Positions 1 to 7,800 of a stretch of DNA of 12,959 nt are shown here, piece after piece. The stretch covers positions 1-12,959 of the forward strand of contig JAFTIG010000034.1 of NCBI GenBank assembly GCA_017457015.1, read 5' to 3'. The stretch's first letter is position 1. Each line of letters starts with the position of its first letter. The stretch comes from Clostridia bacterium. GTDB lineage: Bacteria > Bacillota_A > Clostridia > Christensenellales > Borkfalkiaceae. The translations under genes were made by a program, and so were the position numbers. Below the pieces are notes generated by a model, which saw only the letters and a program-made list of their open reading frames with translations, had not been told where the DNA came from and searched no databases.

Positions 1-4
1 GTAT

Positions 5-787
5 ATGGTTGATATATATTATGACAGATTAGTGGACAAATCGGGCGATTTTTATTTTCATCGCAACAGTTTGGAAGAAGGCTCTAAAGTAATTTGGCAC
101 TTGCATAATTCGGTAGAACTAAAATTCATCGTTGACGGCGATTATTCAGCAATTGTTGAAGACGAAAAGATTTCATGTAAGCGCGGAGACGTAATTTTCG
201 TTGATTCCCGTCAACCGCACACTTATATTTCCGTCACAAAATCAATAAATTACGTTTTGGTAATAGATTACGATTTGTTTAAGTTGATATTCCCACAGGA
301 CAAGACTTTGCCTAAACAGTTTTCACTCAATGAAAAATTTGATTTGGTTGAAAAGGTTTTAGAGCAAACTCAAAAAGAGTGGAAAAATATGAACTACGAA
401 CAAAAGAAAGGATTCGTTTTCAGAATTTTAGGTATGATGCTTCAATATTGCGGAGTAACGACCGCCAAATATGATGAAGAAAATATCGTTTCTAAAATTA
501 TGGAATATATCAGAGAGCATTGTCATGAAGAGATAACGTTAGACAGCCTTTCAAAAACTTTCGGGTATTCAAAAAACTATTTTTCCAACTTCTTTAATAA
601 GCATTTTTATATGAATTTAAGAGAATGTGTAAACAGGTTTAGGATTGAGCGCGCAATACGGTTAAAAAGTAAAAACGCTAATATGTCCTTATGTACTATC
701 GCAGAACAGTGCGGATACAATTCTATGAATACTTTTTATAGGGCGTTTAAGCGCTATTCGGGAGAAATGAATATCGTAGATTCTTAA
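5..787 (+). CDS. AraC-family transcriptional regulator (cupin sensor plus double HTH), 5' end uncertain
   Basis: This is probably the sugar-responsive regulator of the transport operon that follows on the same strand. Residues about 30-75 form an AraC-type cupin core: a His-x-His-Asn-Ser-x-Glu-Leu start at 32-39, then Gly-Asp-Val at 61-63 and a Pro-His pair at 71-72. Residues about 160-255 carry two helix-turn-helix units. The first centres on LDSLSKTFGYSKNYFSNFF (179-197). The second centres on TIAEQCGYNSMNTFYRAFKR (231-250), which matches the strongly conserved AraC second-helix pattern. At 260 residues the length is slightly short. The C-terminus ends GEMNIVDS instead of the usual P-x-x-Y-R ending, so the tail is diverged or eroded. 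Only four bases lie upstream, so no ribosome binding site can be seen and the true start may lie outside the window. The family call is secure. The ligand, and control of the neighbouring genes, are inferred from position. The gene looks more AT-rich than the operon behind it. Confidence 0.93.
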   Translation: MVDIYYDRLVDKSGDFYFHRNSLEEGSKVIWHLHNSVELKFIVDGDYSAIVEDEKISCKRGDVIFVDSRQPHTYISVTKSINYVLVIDYDLFKLIFPQDKTLPKQFSLNEKFDLVEKVLEQTQKEWKNMNYEQKKGFVFRILGMMLQYCGVTTAKYDEENIVSKIMEYIREHCHEEITLDSLSKTFGYSKNYFSNFFNKHFYMNLRECVNRFRIERAIRLKSKNANMSLCTIAEQCGYNSMNTFYRAFKRYSGEMNIVDS

Positions 788-817
788 ATTATTGACGGGC
801 TTTAAGTTTAATAATTG

Positions 818-837
818 AGTAATTATTGATAATTACT
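818..837. promoter_or_regulatory. 20-bp palindrome, candidate activator or regulator site
   Basis: Two perfect 9-base arms, AGTAATTAT and ATAATTACT, flank a TG spacer. The centre lies about 20 bases upstream of the predicted -35 box at 847. That position suits a regulator-binding site, and the AraC protein encoded just before it is the obvious candidate, but AraC proteins more often bind direct repeats, so binding is inference. In AT-rich DNA a palindrome this long can still arise by chance. Confidence 0.45.
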
Positions 838-846
838 AATGTAATT

Positions 847-876
847 TTGGTATAGACGGAGAAAACTCCGTATGAT
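847..876 (+). promoter_or_regulatory. Predicted sigma-A-type promoter of the transport operon
   Basis: A TTGGTA -35 box (847-852) and a TATGAT -10 box (871-876) are separated by 18 bases. The -10 matches the consensus at five of six positions. Initiation would fall near 883 and give a leader of about 80 bases before the solute-binding protein gene. This is the best-matched promoter in the 176-base gap after the regulator gene. A second TATAAT lies at 887-892 but has no matching -35. Confidence 0.55.
856..871. promoter_or_regulatory. Inverted repeat inside the promoter spacer, candidate operator
   Basis: ACGGAG (856-861) and CTCCGT (866-871) are perfect 6-base inverted arms around AAAA. They fill the spacer between the predicted -35 and -10 boxes, the last arm base being the first base of the -10. 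A protein bound here would block RNA polymerase. No T-run follows, so a terminator of the regulator gene is less likely. The repressor is unknown. Confidence 0.42.
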
Positions 877-963
877 AAAATATTTATATAATAAATTTAT
901 AATTTTGGAATTATGTTTATCGGTTTTACCGAAAATTTATATACATAATTAGCAGGAGGACTT
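877..963 (+). promoter_or_regulatory. Untranslated leader of the operon with ribosome binding site
   Basis: This AT-rich leader contains two small inverted repeats: ATAATT/AATTAT around TTGG (899-914) and TCGGT/ACCGA around TTT (920-932). Neither is followed by a clear T-run and no known riboswitch pattern was recognised. AGGAGG at 954-959 lies four bases before the ATG at 964 and fixes that start. Confidence 0.4.
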
Positions 964-2739
964 ATGAAGAAAAGAATGACAAAAGTGCTATCGCTTGCAA
1001 TGTGTTTGCTTATTGCGGTAGTGAGCATGGCAAGCATTTTAGGATGCTCGCCCAAGCGTGAAGAAGCAGTTGACAAGACCAAAACGCAACTTTACATTGC
1101 AACGTACGGCGGCGGTTACGGCACGGCTTTTTTGCAGGATTTAGAAGACAGGTTTGAAAAATGGACGATCGATAACAAAAAGACTTATGAAGACGGCAAG
1201 ACAGGCGTTCAGATTTTTAAGACCGCAAGTAAGAGTAAATACACTGCAAACGCACTTCTCGATACGATAGACTCGGATAAGTACGAAGTATATTTCGTTA
1301 CGGGTGACGCACTTGATATGTACGTTGCAGACAATAAACTCAAAGACATTACTAGTATAGTTACTGCTCCTAACCAGTTTGATGAGAGCGGAAAATCCGT
1401 AGCGTCAAAATTGCGTCCAGAAATGGAAGCACACCACAATCTTGGTACGGAAACCGCTCCTAAGTATTATTCGTTACCTTTCGTCGACGGCAGTAGCGGT
1501 ATATCGTACGATAAAGACGTATTCAGGGTAAACGAATTATACTTTGCAAAAGGCGGTGCACCTAGTGAGTTCAGCGCGTTCACTCAAGCGAATAACGCTG
1601 ACGCCGTTTCAGGTGAGTTTGAAAACTACCTATTCACTGGTGACGTTGCTGACGGTTCTGCAGGTCCTGACGGCTTGTACGGCACGGACGACGACGGACT
1701 ACCCGCAACGCTTGCAGAATTCGATATTCTTTTAACTATTATGAAAGAAGAAGGCGTTAAATCCTTAATCTGGTCAGGTCAGTACGAAACCGAATATTCG
1801 CCTTTCCTTGCAAGAAGTTTTGCAAACAACTATCACGGACTTACCGAATCTTCAATATTAGGTAACGGCGGTGGGGAAGAAGGCATTTCAACCACGATTA
1901 TTACCGGCTTTAATGGAGACGAGCCCATCTTGGAAAAAAATTATAAAATTAGTTTAGACAATATTGAAGACGTTACCAAACAAGCAGGTTATTACTACGG
2001 CTTAAAGATGTATGAAATGATTTTAGCATCTGGTACTGAAGATTCTTCAGTATGGCAAAACTGGTCGCACACCGAAGCGCAGTACAAATACGTTTGTAGT
2101 TTACCCGACGGTGAGATTGACGACATCGCGTTTATACTCGACGGTACTTGGTGGGAAAACGAAGCAAACTCTGCAGGAACGTTCAGCGATTGCATTAAAT
2201 ACTACGGCAAGAATTATTCGCGTGAAAATAGAAACTTTGCGTACTTCCCGATGCCTTGGGTTGACGAAAGTCAAATAGGTAACAAGTATACCATGGCAGG
2301 TGGCGGTGGCTCTTTCCTAGTACCCGAAAGATTCCCCGAAGAAAAGTCTGAACTCTTAAAAGACTTTATCCAGTTCGCTTTCTCTGACGAATCGTTACAA
2401 CGCATGACCATCAATATCGGTATTCCATCACCTTTCATTTATGAAATGGATGGCGTACCCGATCCCGTAAATAAACCTGAAGAAACCTATTACGATTTAA
2501 TGACTGGTTATACTAGAAGTTTCTATAACGTTTATAAGAGAGCAGATATAGTTTATAACTTTGTTGAGCCCGAATTGACTTCACAGTTATCAGACATAAA
2601 AAACGTAATAACCTATATGTCTTCTTGTGACGCAAACGGGGACAGTTATACGACGTTCCCGTCGGCATATCACGGTTCAAGCCATATATCAGCAAAAACG
2701 TTCTTTTTAGGACTTTACAACCGCGCAACTAAAAAATAA
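964..2739 (+). CDS. Extracellular solute-binding lipoprotein of a sugar ABC importer
   Basis: This is the substrate-capturing, membrane-tethered component of the carbohydrate ABC importer completed by the two permeases that follow. A positively charged start and a hydrophobic stretch lead to the lipobox ILGC, with the lipid-bearing Cys at residue 28. The mature protein opens with LYIATYGGGYGTAFLQDLE (43-61), typical of family 1 solute-binding proteins. Late in the chain are LDGTWWENE (392-400) and AGGGGSFLVPE (445-455), both usual in this superfamily. At 591 residues it is larger than classical 400-450-residue members. A long middle segment includes an acidic Gly/Asp loop, DGSAGPDGLYGTDDDGLP (230-247), which looks able to bind a metal ion such as calcium. 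This loop type is known from large clostridial binding proteins. The start is fixed by AGGAGG at 954-959. The gap to the first permease is 26 bases. The transported sugar cannot be read from the sequence. Confidence 0.9.
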   Translation: MKKRMTKVLSLAMCLLIAVVSMASILGCSPKREEAVDKTKTQLYIATYGGGYGTAFLQDLEDRFEKWTIDNKKTYEDGKTGVQIFKTASKSKYTANALLDTIDSDKYEVYFVTGDALDMYVADNKLKDITSIVTAPNQFDESGKSVASKLRPEMEAHHNLGTETAPKYYSLPFVDGSSGISYDKDVFRVNELYFAKGGAPSEFSAFTQANNADAVSGEFENYLFTGDVADGSAGPDGLYGTDDDGLPATLAEFDILLTIMKEEGVKSLIWSGQYETEYSPFLARSFANNYHGLTESSILGNGGGEEGISTTIITGFNGDEPILEKNYKISLDNIEDVTKQAGYYYGLKMYEMILASGTEDSSVWQNWSHTEAQYKYVCSLPDGEIDDIAFILDGTWWENEANSAGTFSDCIKYYGKNYSRENRNFAYFPMPWVDESQIGNKYTMAGGGGSFLVPERFPEEKSELLKDFIQFAFSDESLQRMTINIGIPSPFIYEMDGVPDPVNKPEETYYDLMTGYTRSFYNVYKRADIVYNFVEPELTSQLSDIKNVITYMSSCDANGDSYTTFPSAYHGSSHISAKTFFLGLYNRATKK

Positions 2740-2765
2740 TATTTTTTACTTGGAGAAAAAATAAA

Positions 2766-3779
2766 GTGAAAAAACTTACGTCATTATTATTTAAGCCGTT
2801 TTCATGGATATTACACCTTATAGGCGATTTGTTTTATGCATTGAAAGTGGCAGTGCATTCGGCTTTTAGGAAGAAATTTCCTAAAAAACCGTCTACGCTT
2901 AAAAAGGATAAGGTAAAAGACTACATATTCTATATCGCATTAATGGTATTTCCGCTCGCAATGTTCGTACTCACGAAAATCGTTATAAGCGGACAGGCAA
3001 TTTTACTTGGATTTCAAGAGTTTGACGCCACTACTGATGAATTTTTACGCATCGGTCTTAAAAACTTTAATGATTTATTTGCTTATTTAGGTCAGGATAG
3101 AATAAAAGAAATGTTTAGATTATCTATGATTTCTTGGACGTCTAGTATGATTCTTTGTAACATCGTGCCTATAACTTTCTCGTTCTACGTTTATAAAAAG
3201 TTTTTGGGGCACAGCGTTTTCAAAGTATTATTGTTCTTGCCAAACTTGTTCTCGTCAATGATAACAGTTTCGCTCTTTAAGATGATTTGTAACCGCGTTA
3301 TCCCTGAACTTTTCGGTATAGAAGCACTTATAACTCTATCGGCGGATACTACGTTTGGTGCTTTGCTTTTTTACAATCTTTGGAGCGGACTCGGTAGTGG
3401 ATTACTTACTCACCTTGCGGTAATGAACGCAATTGATCCGTCAATATCCGAGTCGGCACAACTTGATGGCGTAGGCTTTTACGGTGAACTTTGGCATATC
3501 GTTTTACCGTCCTGTTATAGGGTTATAACCTTAGGGCTAGTTACGAGTTTTGCAGGTATTTTTACAGGCTCGCTTGGTCTGTTCGCGTTCGTTGGAAAGG
3601 CGGAGCCGAGAGCCGCAACTCTACCGGGACACCATTTCTATCTAAAAACGCTCGACGCGACTACCGATGCGGATTACGCGTTTTTATCCGCGTGGGGTTT
3701 ATTTATTACCGCAATATGCACGCCGTTAACGCTTATACTGCGTCACGTCATCAACAAATATGGACCGTCGGAGGAATAA
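2766..3779 (+). CDS. Sugar ABC transporter permease, MalF/UgpA/LplB type
   Basis: This is one of two inner-membrane channel subunits of the importer. After a basic, partly hydrophobic N-terminal extension of about 50 residues come hydrophobic segments near 52-75, 118-143, 152-175, 196-220, 252-277 and 303-328. The cytoplasmic EAA loop that contacts the ATPase is present as SESAQLDGVGFYGELWHIVLP (228-248), with the conserved Glu/Ala, Asp-Gly and Ile-x-Leu-Pro positions, although the first Ala is Ser. The start is GTG, supported by GGAG at 2752-2755 ten bases upstream. It lies 26 bases after the binding protein gene and four bases before the second permease gene, so the three should be co-transcribed. 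No ATPase gene is present. In related Firmicutes importers a shared MsmX-type ATPase serves several transporters, and that is inferred here. Confidence 0.93.
   Translation: MKKLTSLLFKPFSWILHLIGDLFYALKVAVHSAFRKKFPKKPSTLKKDKVKDYIFYIALMVFPLAMFVLTKIVISGQAILLGFQEFDATTDEFLRIGLKNFNDLFAYLGQDRIKEMFRLSMISWTSSMILCNIVPITFSFYVYKKFLGHSVFKVLLFLPNLFSSMITVSLFKMICNRVIPELFGIEALITLSADTTFGALLFYNLWSGLGSGLLTHLAVMNAIDPSISESAQLDGVGFYGELWHIVLPSCYRVITLGLVTSFAGIFTGSLGLFAFVGKAEPRAATLPGHHFYLKTLDATTDADYAFLSAWGLFITAICTPLTLILRHVINKYGPSEE
3770..3775 (+). promoter_or_regulatory. Ribosome binding site that sets the second permease start
   Basis: GGAGGA lies inside the last codons of the first permease gene, eight bases before ATG 3784. 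The earlier in-frame ATG at 3760 lies upstream of this site and has no comparable site of its own, so 3784 is preferred. Confidence 0.75.
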
Positions 3780-3783
3780 TAAG

Positions 3784-4701
3784 ATGAGAAAGAGAAAGAC
3801 TTCAATCAAGAAAAATGCAAGCATTTTCGCTATATTTTTATTCGTTATTCTTACGATATATGTAATATCTAAAATGTCAATGTACGTTTGGGGATTTTAC
3901 ACGTCGTTTAAAACCCAAAACGAACTTATGCACAGTACCATTTCGTTCCCAAAGGGATGGCCGTGGGAATGGGCGTGGGATAACTACTCAACGACCTTTG
4001 CAAATATAGAAATTCCTATATTCTTACCCGACGGCTCGTCAGGTTATGCAGTGTTTGGAACGTTACTTTTCAACACGTTATTATATACAATAGGCGGTAC
4101 GTTGGTAAACGCTTTCTGTACTTGGATGGTTGCGTATTTGATGGTTAGATTTAATAAAATAAAATTAAACGCACTACTTTACACAGTAAATATTATGCTT
4201 ATGACTATCCCTATTTACGGCACGCTACCCGCAGCACTTAAAATTTTCAAACTCTTAAATTGGTATAATAACTACTCTTTCTATTTTTTCAATAGCGTAG
4301 CCTTTACGGGTACTAACTTATTGTACTTCCACGCGTTTATAAGCGGACTAGGAAAAGAGTACTACGAAGCGGCGTACGTTGACGGGGCAGGTAACTTCAC
4401 TATTATGATGAAGATAACCTTCCCGCTTACCCAAGGGATGTTCTGGGTATTCTTCTTAACGAGTGCAATCGCCAACTGGAACGACTATTCGCTCCCGATT
4501 ATATGGATGCCCGACTATCCGACTCTCGGTTACGCGTTGTTCTACTTAACCAGTGGTGAAGGCGCAAACGAAACGAGTGCGGCGTTTATGCCACAACAAA
4601 TAGCAATATCAATGTTACTTATGGCACCGCTACTTATATTATTCTTTATGTTCCAAGATAAAATGCTTGGCAATTTGAGAATAGGCGGTATTAAAGGTTA
4701 A
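3784..4701 (+). CDS. Sugar ABC transporter permease, MalG/LplC type
   Basis: This is the second channel subunit of the importer and partner of the preceding permease. With the start at 3784 the protein has 305 residues. Hydrophobic segments lie near 12-38, 90-120, 128-152, 165-188, 214-235 and 272-292. The EAA loop is textbook: EAAYVDGAGNFTIMMKITFP spans residues 195-214, with Glu-Ala-Ala, Asp-Gly and the final Pro in place. The last residues, LGNLRIGGIKG, match the short C-terminal signature 'G...GAVKG' seen in many members of this subfamily. The start is chosen from GGAGGA at 3770-3775. An in-frame ATG at 3760 would add eight residues overlapping the upstream gene. This is the last transporter gene. 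A 106-base gap with an unusual G-tract separates it from the exported-protein genes. Confidence 0.94.
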   Translation: MRKRKTSIKKNASIFAIFLFVILTIYVISKMSMYVWGFYTSFKTQNELMHSTISFPKGWPWEWAWDNYSTTFANIEIPIFLPDGSSGYAVFGTLLFNTLLYTIGGTLVNAFCTWMVAYLMVRFNKIKLNALLYTVNIMLMTIPIYGTLPAALKIFKLLNWYNNYSFYFFNSVAFTGTNLLYFHAFISGLGKEYYEAAYVDGAGNFTIMMKITFPLTQGMFWVFFLTSAIANWNDYSLPIIWMPDYPTLGYALFYLTSGEGANETSAAFMPQQIAISMLLMAPLLILFFMFQDKMLGNLRIGGIKG

Positions 4702-4704
4702 CGG

Positions 4705-4710
4705 TATAAT
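4705..4710 (+). promoter_or_regulatory. Isolated TATAAT hexamer, possible internal promoter
   Basis: A perfect -10 hexamer follows the second permease stop. No -35 box lies at 16-18 bases; the nearest candidate, TTGAGA at 4675-4680, is 24 bases away. There is no extended TGn either. It would place transcription start near 4717, allowing the exported-protein genes to be expressed separately from the transporter. Weak on its own. Confidence 0.22.
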
Positions 4711-4714
4711 CTCG

Positions 4715-4770
4715 AAAAGGAGGTATTTAAGATGGTTTCTTTTAGGGGGGGGGTAAACCCTATTCGCTAA
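4715..4770 (+). other. 12-codon mini-ORF with near-perfect ribosome binding site, interrupted by a G9 tract
   Basis: AAAAGGAGGT (4715-4724) is the best Shine-Dalgarno match in the window and lies seven bases before ATG 4732. The reading frame is MVSFRGGVNPIR followed by TAA at 4768-4770. A run of nine Gs (4745-4753) lies in the middle. One G fewer would end the frame after MVSFRGG; one G more would extend it to 17 codons, ending at TGA 4783-4785. It could be a leader peptide, a remnant 5' end of a lost gene, or a frame-switching element. No function is assigned. Confidence 0.35.
4745..4753 (+). repeat. G9 homopolymer tract inside the operon
   Basis: Nine consecutive Gs between TTTA and TAAACCC. 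Such a run is unusual in this AT-leaning sequence and is prone to slippage in replication, transcription and sequencing. The flanks TAGGG (4743-4747) and CCCTA (4758-4762) could also form a small hairpin. The following gene starts 55 bases downstream. Confidence 0.8.
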
Positions 4771-4807
4771 CAATTTATATGTGAAACAAAAGTGACAGGA
4801 GGACTAA

Positions 4808-7800
4808 ATGAATACTTATAAAAACAGTTTTAAAAAGCGTCGTAAACTGACTATATTATCATTGCTCGCGCTTATGATTATATGCGTTGCGTGTTCGGTT
4901 GCGAGTTTAGGTTTTGCGGGCGAAGGCAGTTACAGTGGCGTTGAATTAAAAGAATATTACAACCTAGGGCAAGAAATTACCATCTCCGACGCAAATTTAA
5001 GCGTCGGCGGTAGCAATTATTCGGTTAAACCCCAAGTAACTTATCCCGACGGCTCTGTCGTCGTTAAGAACGAACACTCGCTTAAACAACTCGGTAAATA
5101 TACCGTAGTTTATCAGACTGAAGTTGACGGAGTAAAATACTATCAAGAAAAAGAGTTCAAAGTATACGATTACTTATTCTCCAAGTCTTCATCGGGTGAA
5201 ACGTTCTACTACGATAAAGATAAACAACAAAACGGCACGGTAGAACTTTCCGGTCTCCGTTTTCATTTAGGTTCGGGCGAATCATTATTATATAATAAAG
5301 TAATTGATTTAAGCGAATACAAAGCAGAAGATACTTTCATAAAATTTGAAATTATCCCTGAAGTATACGGCGTTAGAGACGCAACTACTCTTTATATAAT
5401 TTTAACCGACCTATACGATTCAAGTAATAAAGTTACTATTAGATTAGTAAGAGCACCCGACGCGCCTAACCCTAACACCGTTTCTAACGAAATTACTTAT
5501 ATTAACGCAGTACACGGTGCACACGCGTTGCAAGGCATGAAAGACGGTCGTTACTATTACGGTAAATCGTTTAGAAACGGTATGTACGGCAGAATGCCTA
5601 ACGGCGCACCGTTTGAATTTAGATTCGACTACGTCAACAAGCGTTTCTATTCGTACTGGGATAACGGCACGAAACAAGAAACTAATTTGATTACCGACTT
5701 TAATACTGATTTTGGTAACGATCCATGGCAGGGCTTTACAGCGGGTAAATGTAAACTCAGCATCTATGCAGAAGGCTTTATGTCTACCGACGTCAACAAG
5801 CCCTTCCGCGGTATGCTTTTAGAAATTGACGGTAAAGATTTAACTAAAGAAGAAGTCGGCACGTTTAGCACTCAACAAGTGCTTTCTGCACCGCCTATTT
5901 CTATATTATATAATGAATACGGCTCTGCAAGCGGTATACCCAACGCAGTAGTAGGCTATTCTTATAAACTTTTTGATGCAGAATATCTATCCGTTTACGG
6001 TGGAGAAAAACTCTACACCAACGTTTATTATGCCTACACTTCTTCATCTAGGTACGAAGTGCCCGTAGACAACGGATATTTTACCCCAGATAGGCTCGGC
6101 GTTTATACTATCGTATACACGTTAGTGGACGTTTTTGGCAACGTTACTAAAACGGAAGTCGACGTAACTGCAATCCCCGATAACGGCTACGGCTTGTATT
6201 TAAAAGTACCCAACTATGAATCCTATCAAACGGGTAACGTAGGTGAACGCTTTGCATTAGTAGATGCAAGTAAAGTAGAAGTTTTAGGTAACTACGGCAC
6301 GGCAGAAGTGGTAGTTATTGCAGAACACCCCGACGGAGACGTAATCGACGTAACCGCTAACAACTTTATTCCGTTAAAGGGCGGTAAGTGGAAGATTACT
6401 TATACTGCAAAAGATTATGCAGGCAGAATAGGTAAGTTTGATTATGAAATAACCATTCAAGCGTCTGATAAGGTTATCTTTAACGCAATAAAAGATATGC
6501 CTAAATACTTTATAGTTGGAACTAACAACGTTATTCCTGACCTACAGTATATCGATTATTTAGATAGTTATATCGAGCAGACCGCAACTACCGTATACGC
6601 TATGAAAGGTGGTGTAAAAGTTGCTGATATTACCGACGGATATTTCAATCCGACCGAAGAAGGCGTTTACGAAATCGTTTATAAAGCAACGTCTATTTCA
6701 GGTCAAGAAAACCAAACGTCCAAGAGTGTACTAGCAATAGACGTAGGTTACGGCAAAAATATCAGCACTTGGGATAGAGCTAAATATTTCTATTCCGAAA
6801 ACAGCGATATTACAACCAAATACAATAGTAACGGCGTATACGTTACCGTAAATGGAAACGGTAAGTTTGATTTTATCAGACCTGTTAACGCAATATCTTT
6901 TAGTCTTACTTTGTCGATTTCCGGAACGGAAAAAGCAGCGTCTAAAGTTAGCATCATTTTAACCGACGTAAATAATTCGTCGCAAAAAGTAAAGATTTCA
7001 CTCGTCAATAATCAAGGCGCGCTCAATCTTCTCATTAACGAAAGAAGAACTGCAGTGGTAGAAAACCAGACGTTTAGCGATATGAAAGCGACCGTCGCAT
7101 TAAGTTCAGGCGTGTTAAGTTGTGGCGCTGCAAACCTTACGTTAACCGATTATTTAGATGGGAGTAAGTTCGACGGCTTTGACAGTTTACTTGCAGACCT
7201 TACTATTGAAACCGAAGTAGACGAAGGCGTTACCGGCAACACGACCGTTTTATTCGATATATTAAACGGTCAATCGTTTGCAAAACCACTCCGTAAGTTC
7301 GACGGTGTTGCACCTAATATTGTTTACAGTGAAACCTTACTCAACAAGTTAGACTCGGGCGAAATCGTGAAGATACCGCATGCAAGAGTAGTAGACGTAA
7401 TGTCCCCGAACGCTACGGCGTCGCTTACCGTGTTAGGACCTGACGATAACCCCGTAAAAGACGTTGACGGTAACTTGCTTGAAAACGTAGCGATTGACCA
7501 AGACTATTATATTGAATTATCAAATGCAGGTTTATATAACTTGGTATATACCTACGCAGACGATAACGGCAATGCTAATTCTGCTGGCCTTGTAATCGAC
7601 GCAGTTAGTCGCAATAAGCCCGTAATAACTATTACAGGCGGAGCAAGATCGGTAAAGGTTGGTGAATCATTTACCGTAGCTACGGCAAAAGTTACGGGTG
7701 AGTTTACCAGTTACGATCTTTATATATTCGTACTCGCACCTACCGGCAATTTAAAGAAGGTAGAGATGTCTAAAGATGAAGCGAATTATATGAAAGTATC

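Noticed and set aside
856..871. Terminator of the AraC gene
   Set aside because: The stem is only six bases, no T-run follows, and it coincides exactly with a promoter spacer.
897..1082. 61-codon - strand frame across the operon leader
   Set aside because: It overlaps the promoter-proximal leader and the signal peptide of the binding protein, and looks like antisense of that signal sequence.
3760..3783. Earlier ATG for the second permease
   Set aside because: It lies upstream of the GGAGGA site, overlaps the first permease gene, and would add eight charged residues not typical of the family; 3784 fits better.
4877..4897. Lipobox-like CVAC in the 1028-residue protein
   Set aside because: The -3 position is Cys, and the hydrophobic stretch continues past it to a normal signal peptidase I site near Ala37, so lipidation is less likely.
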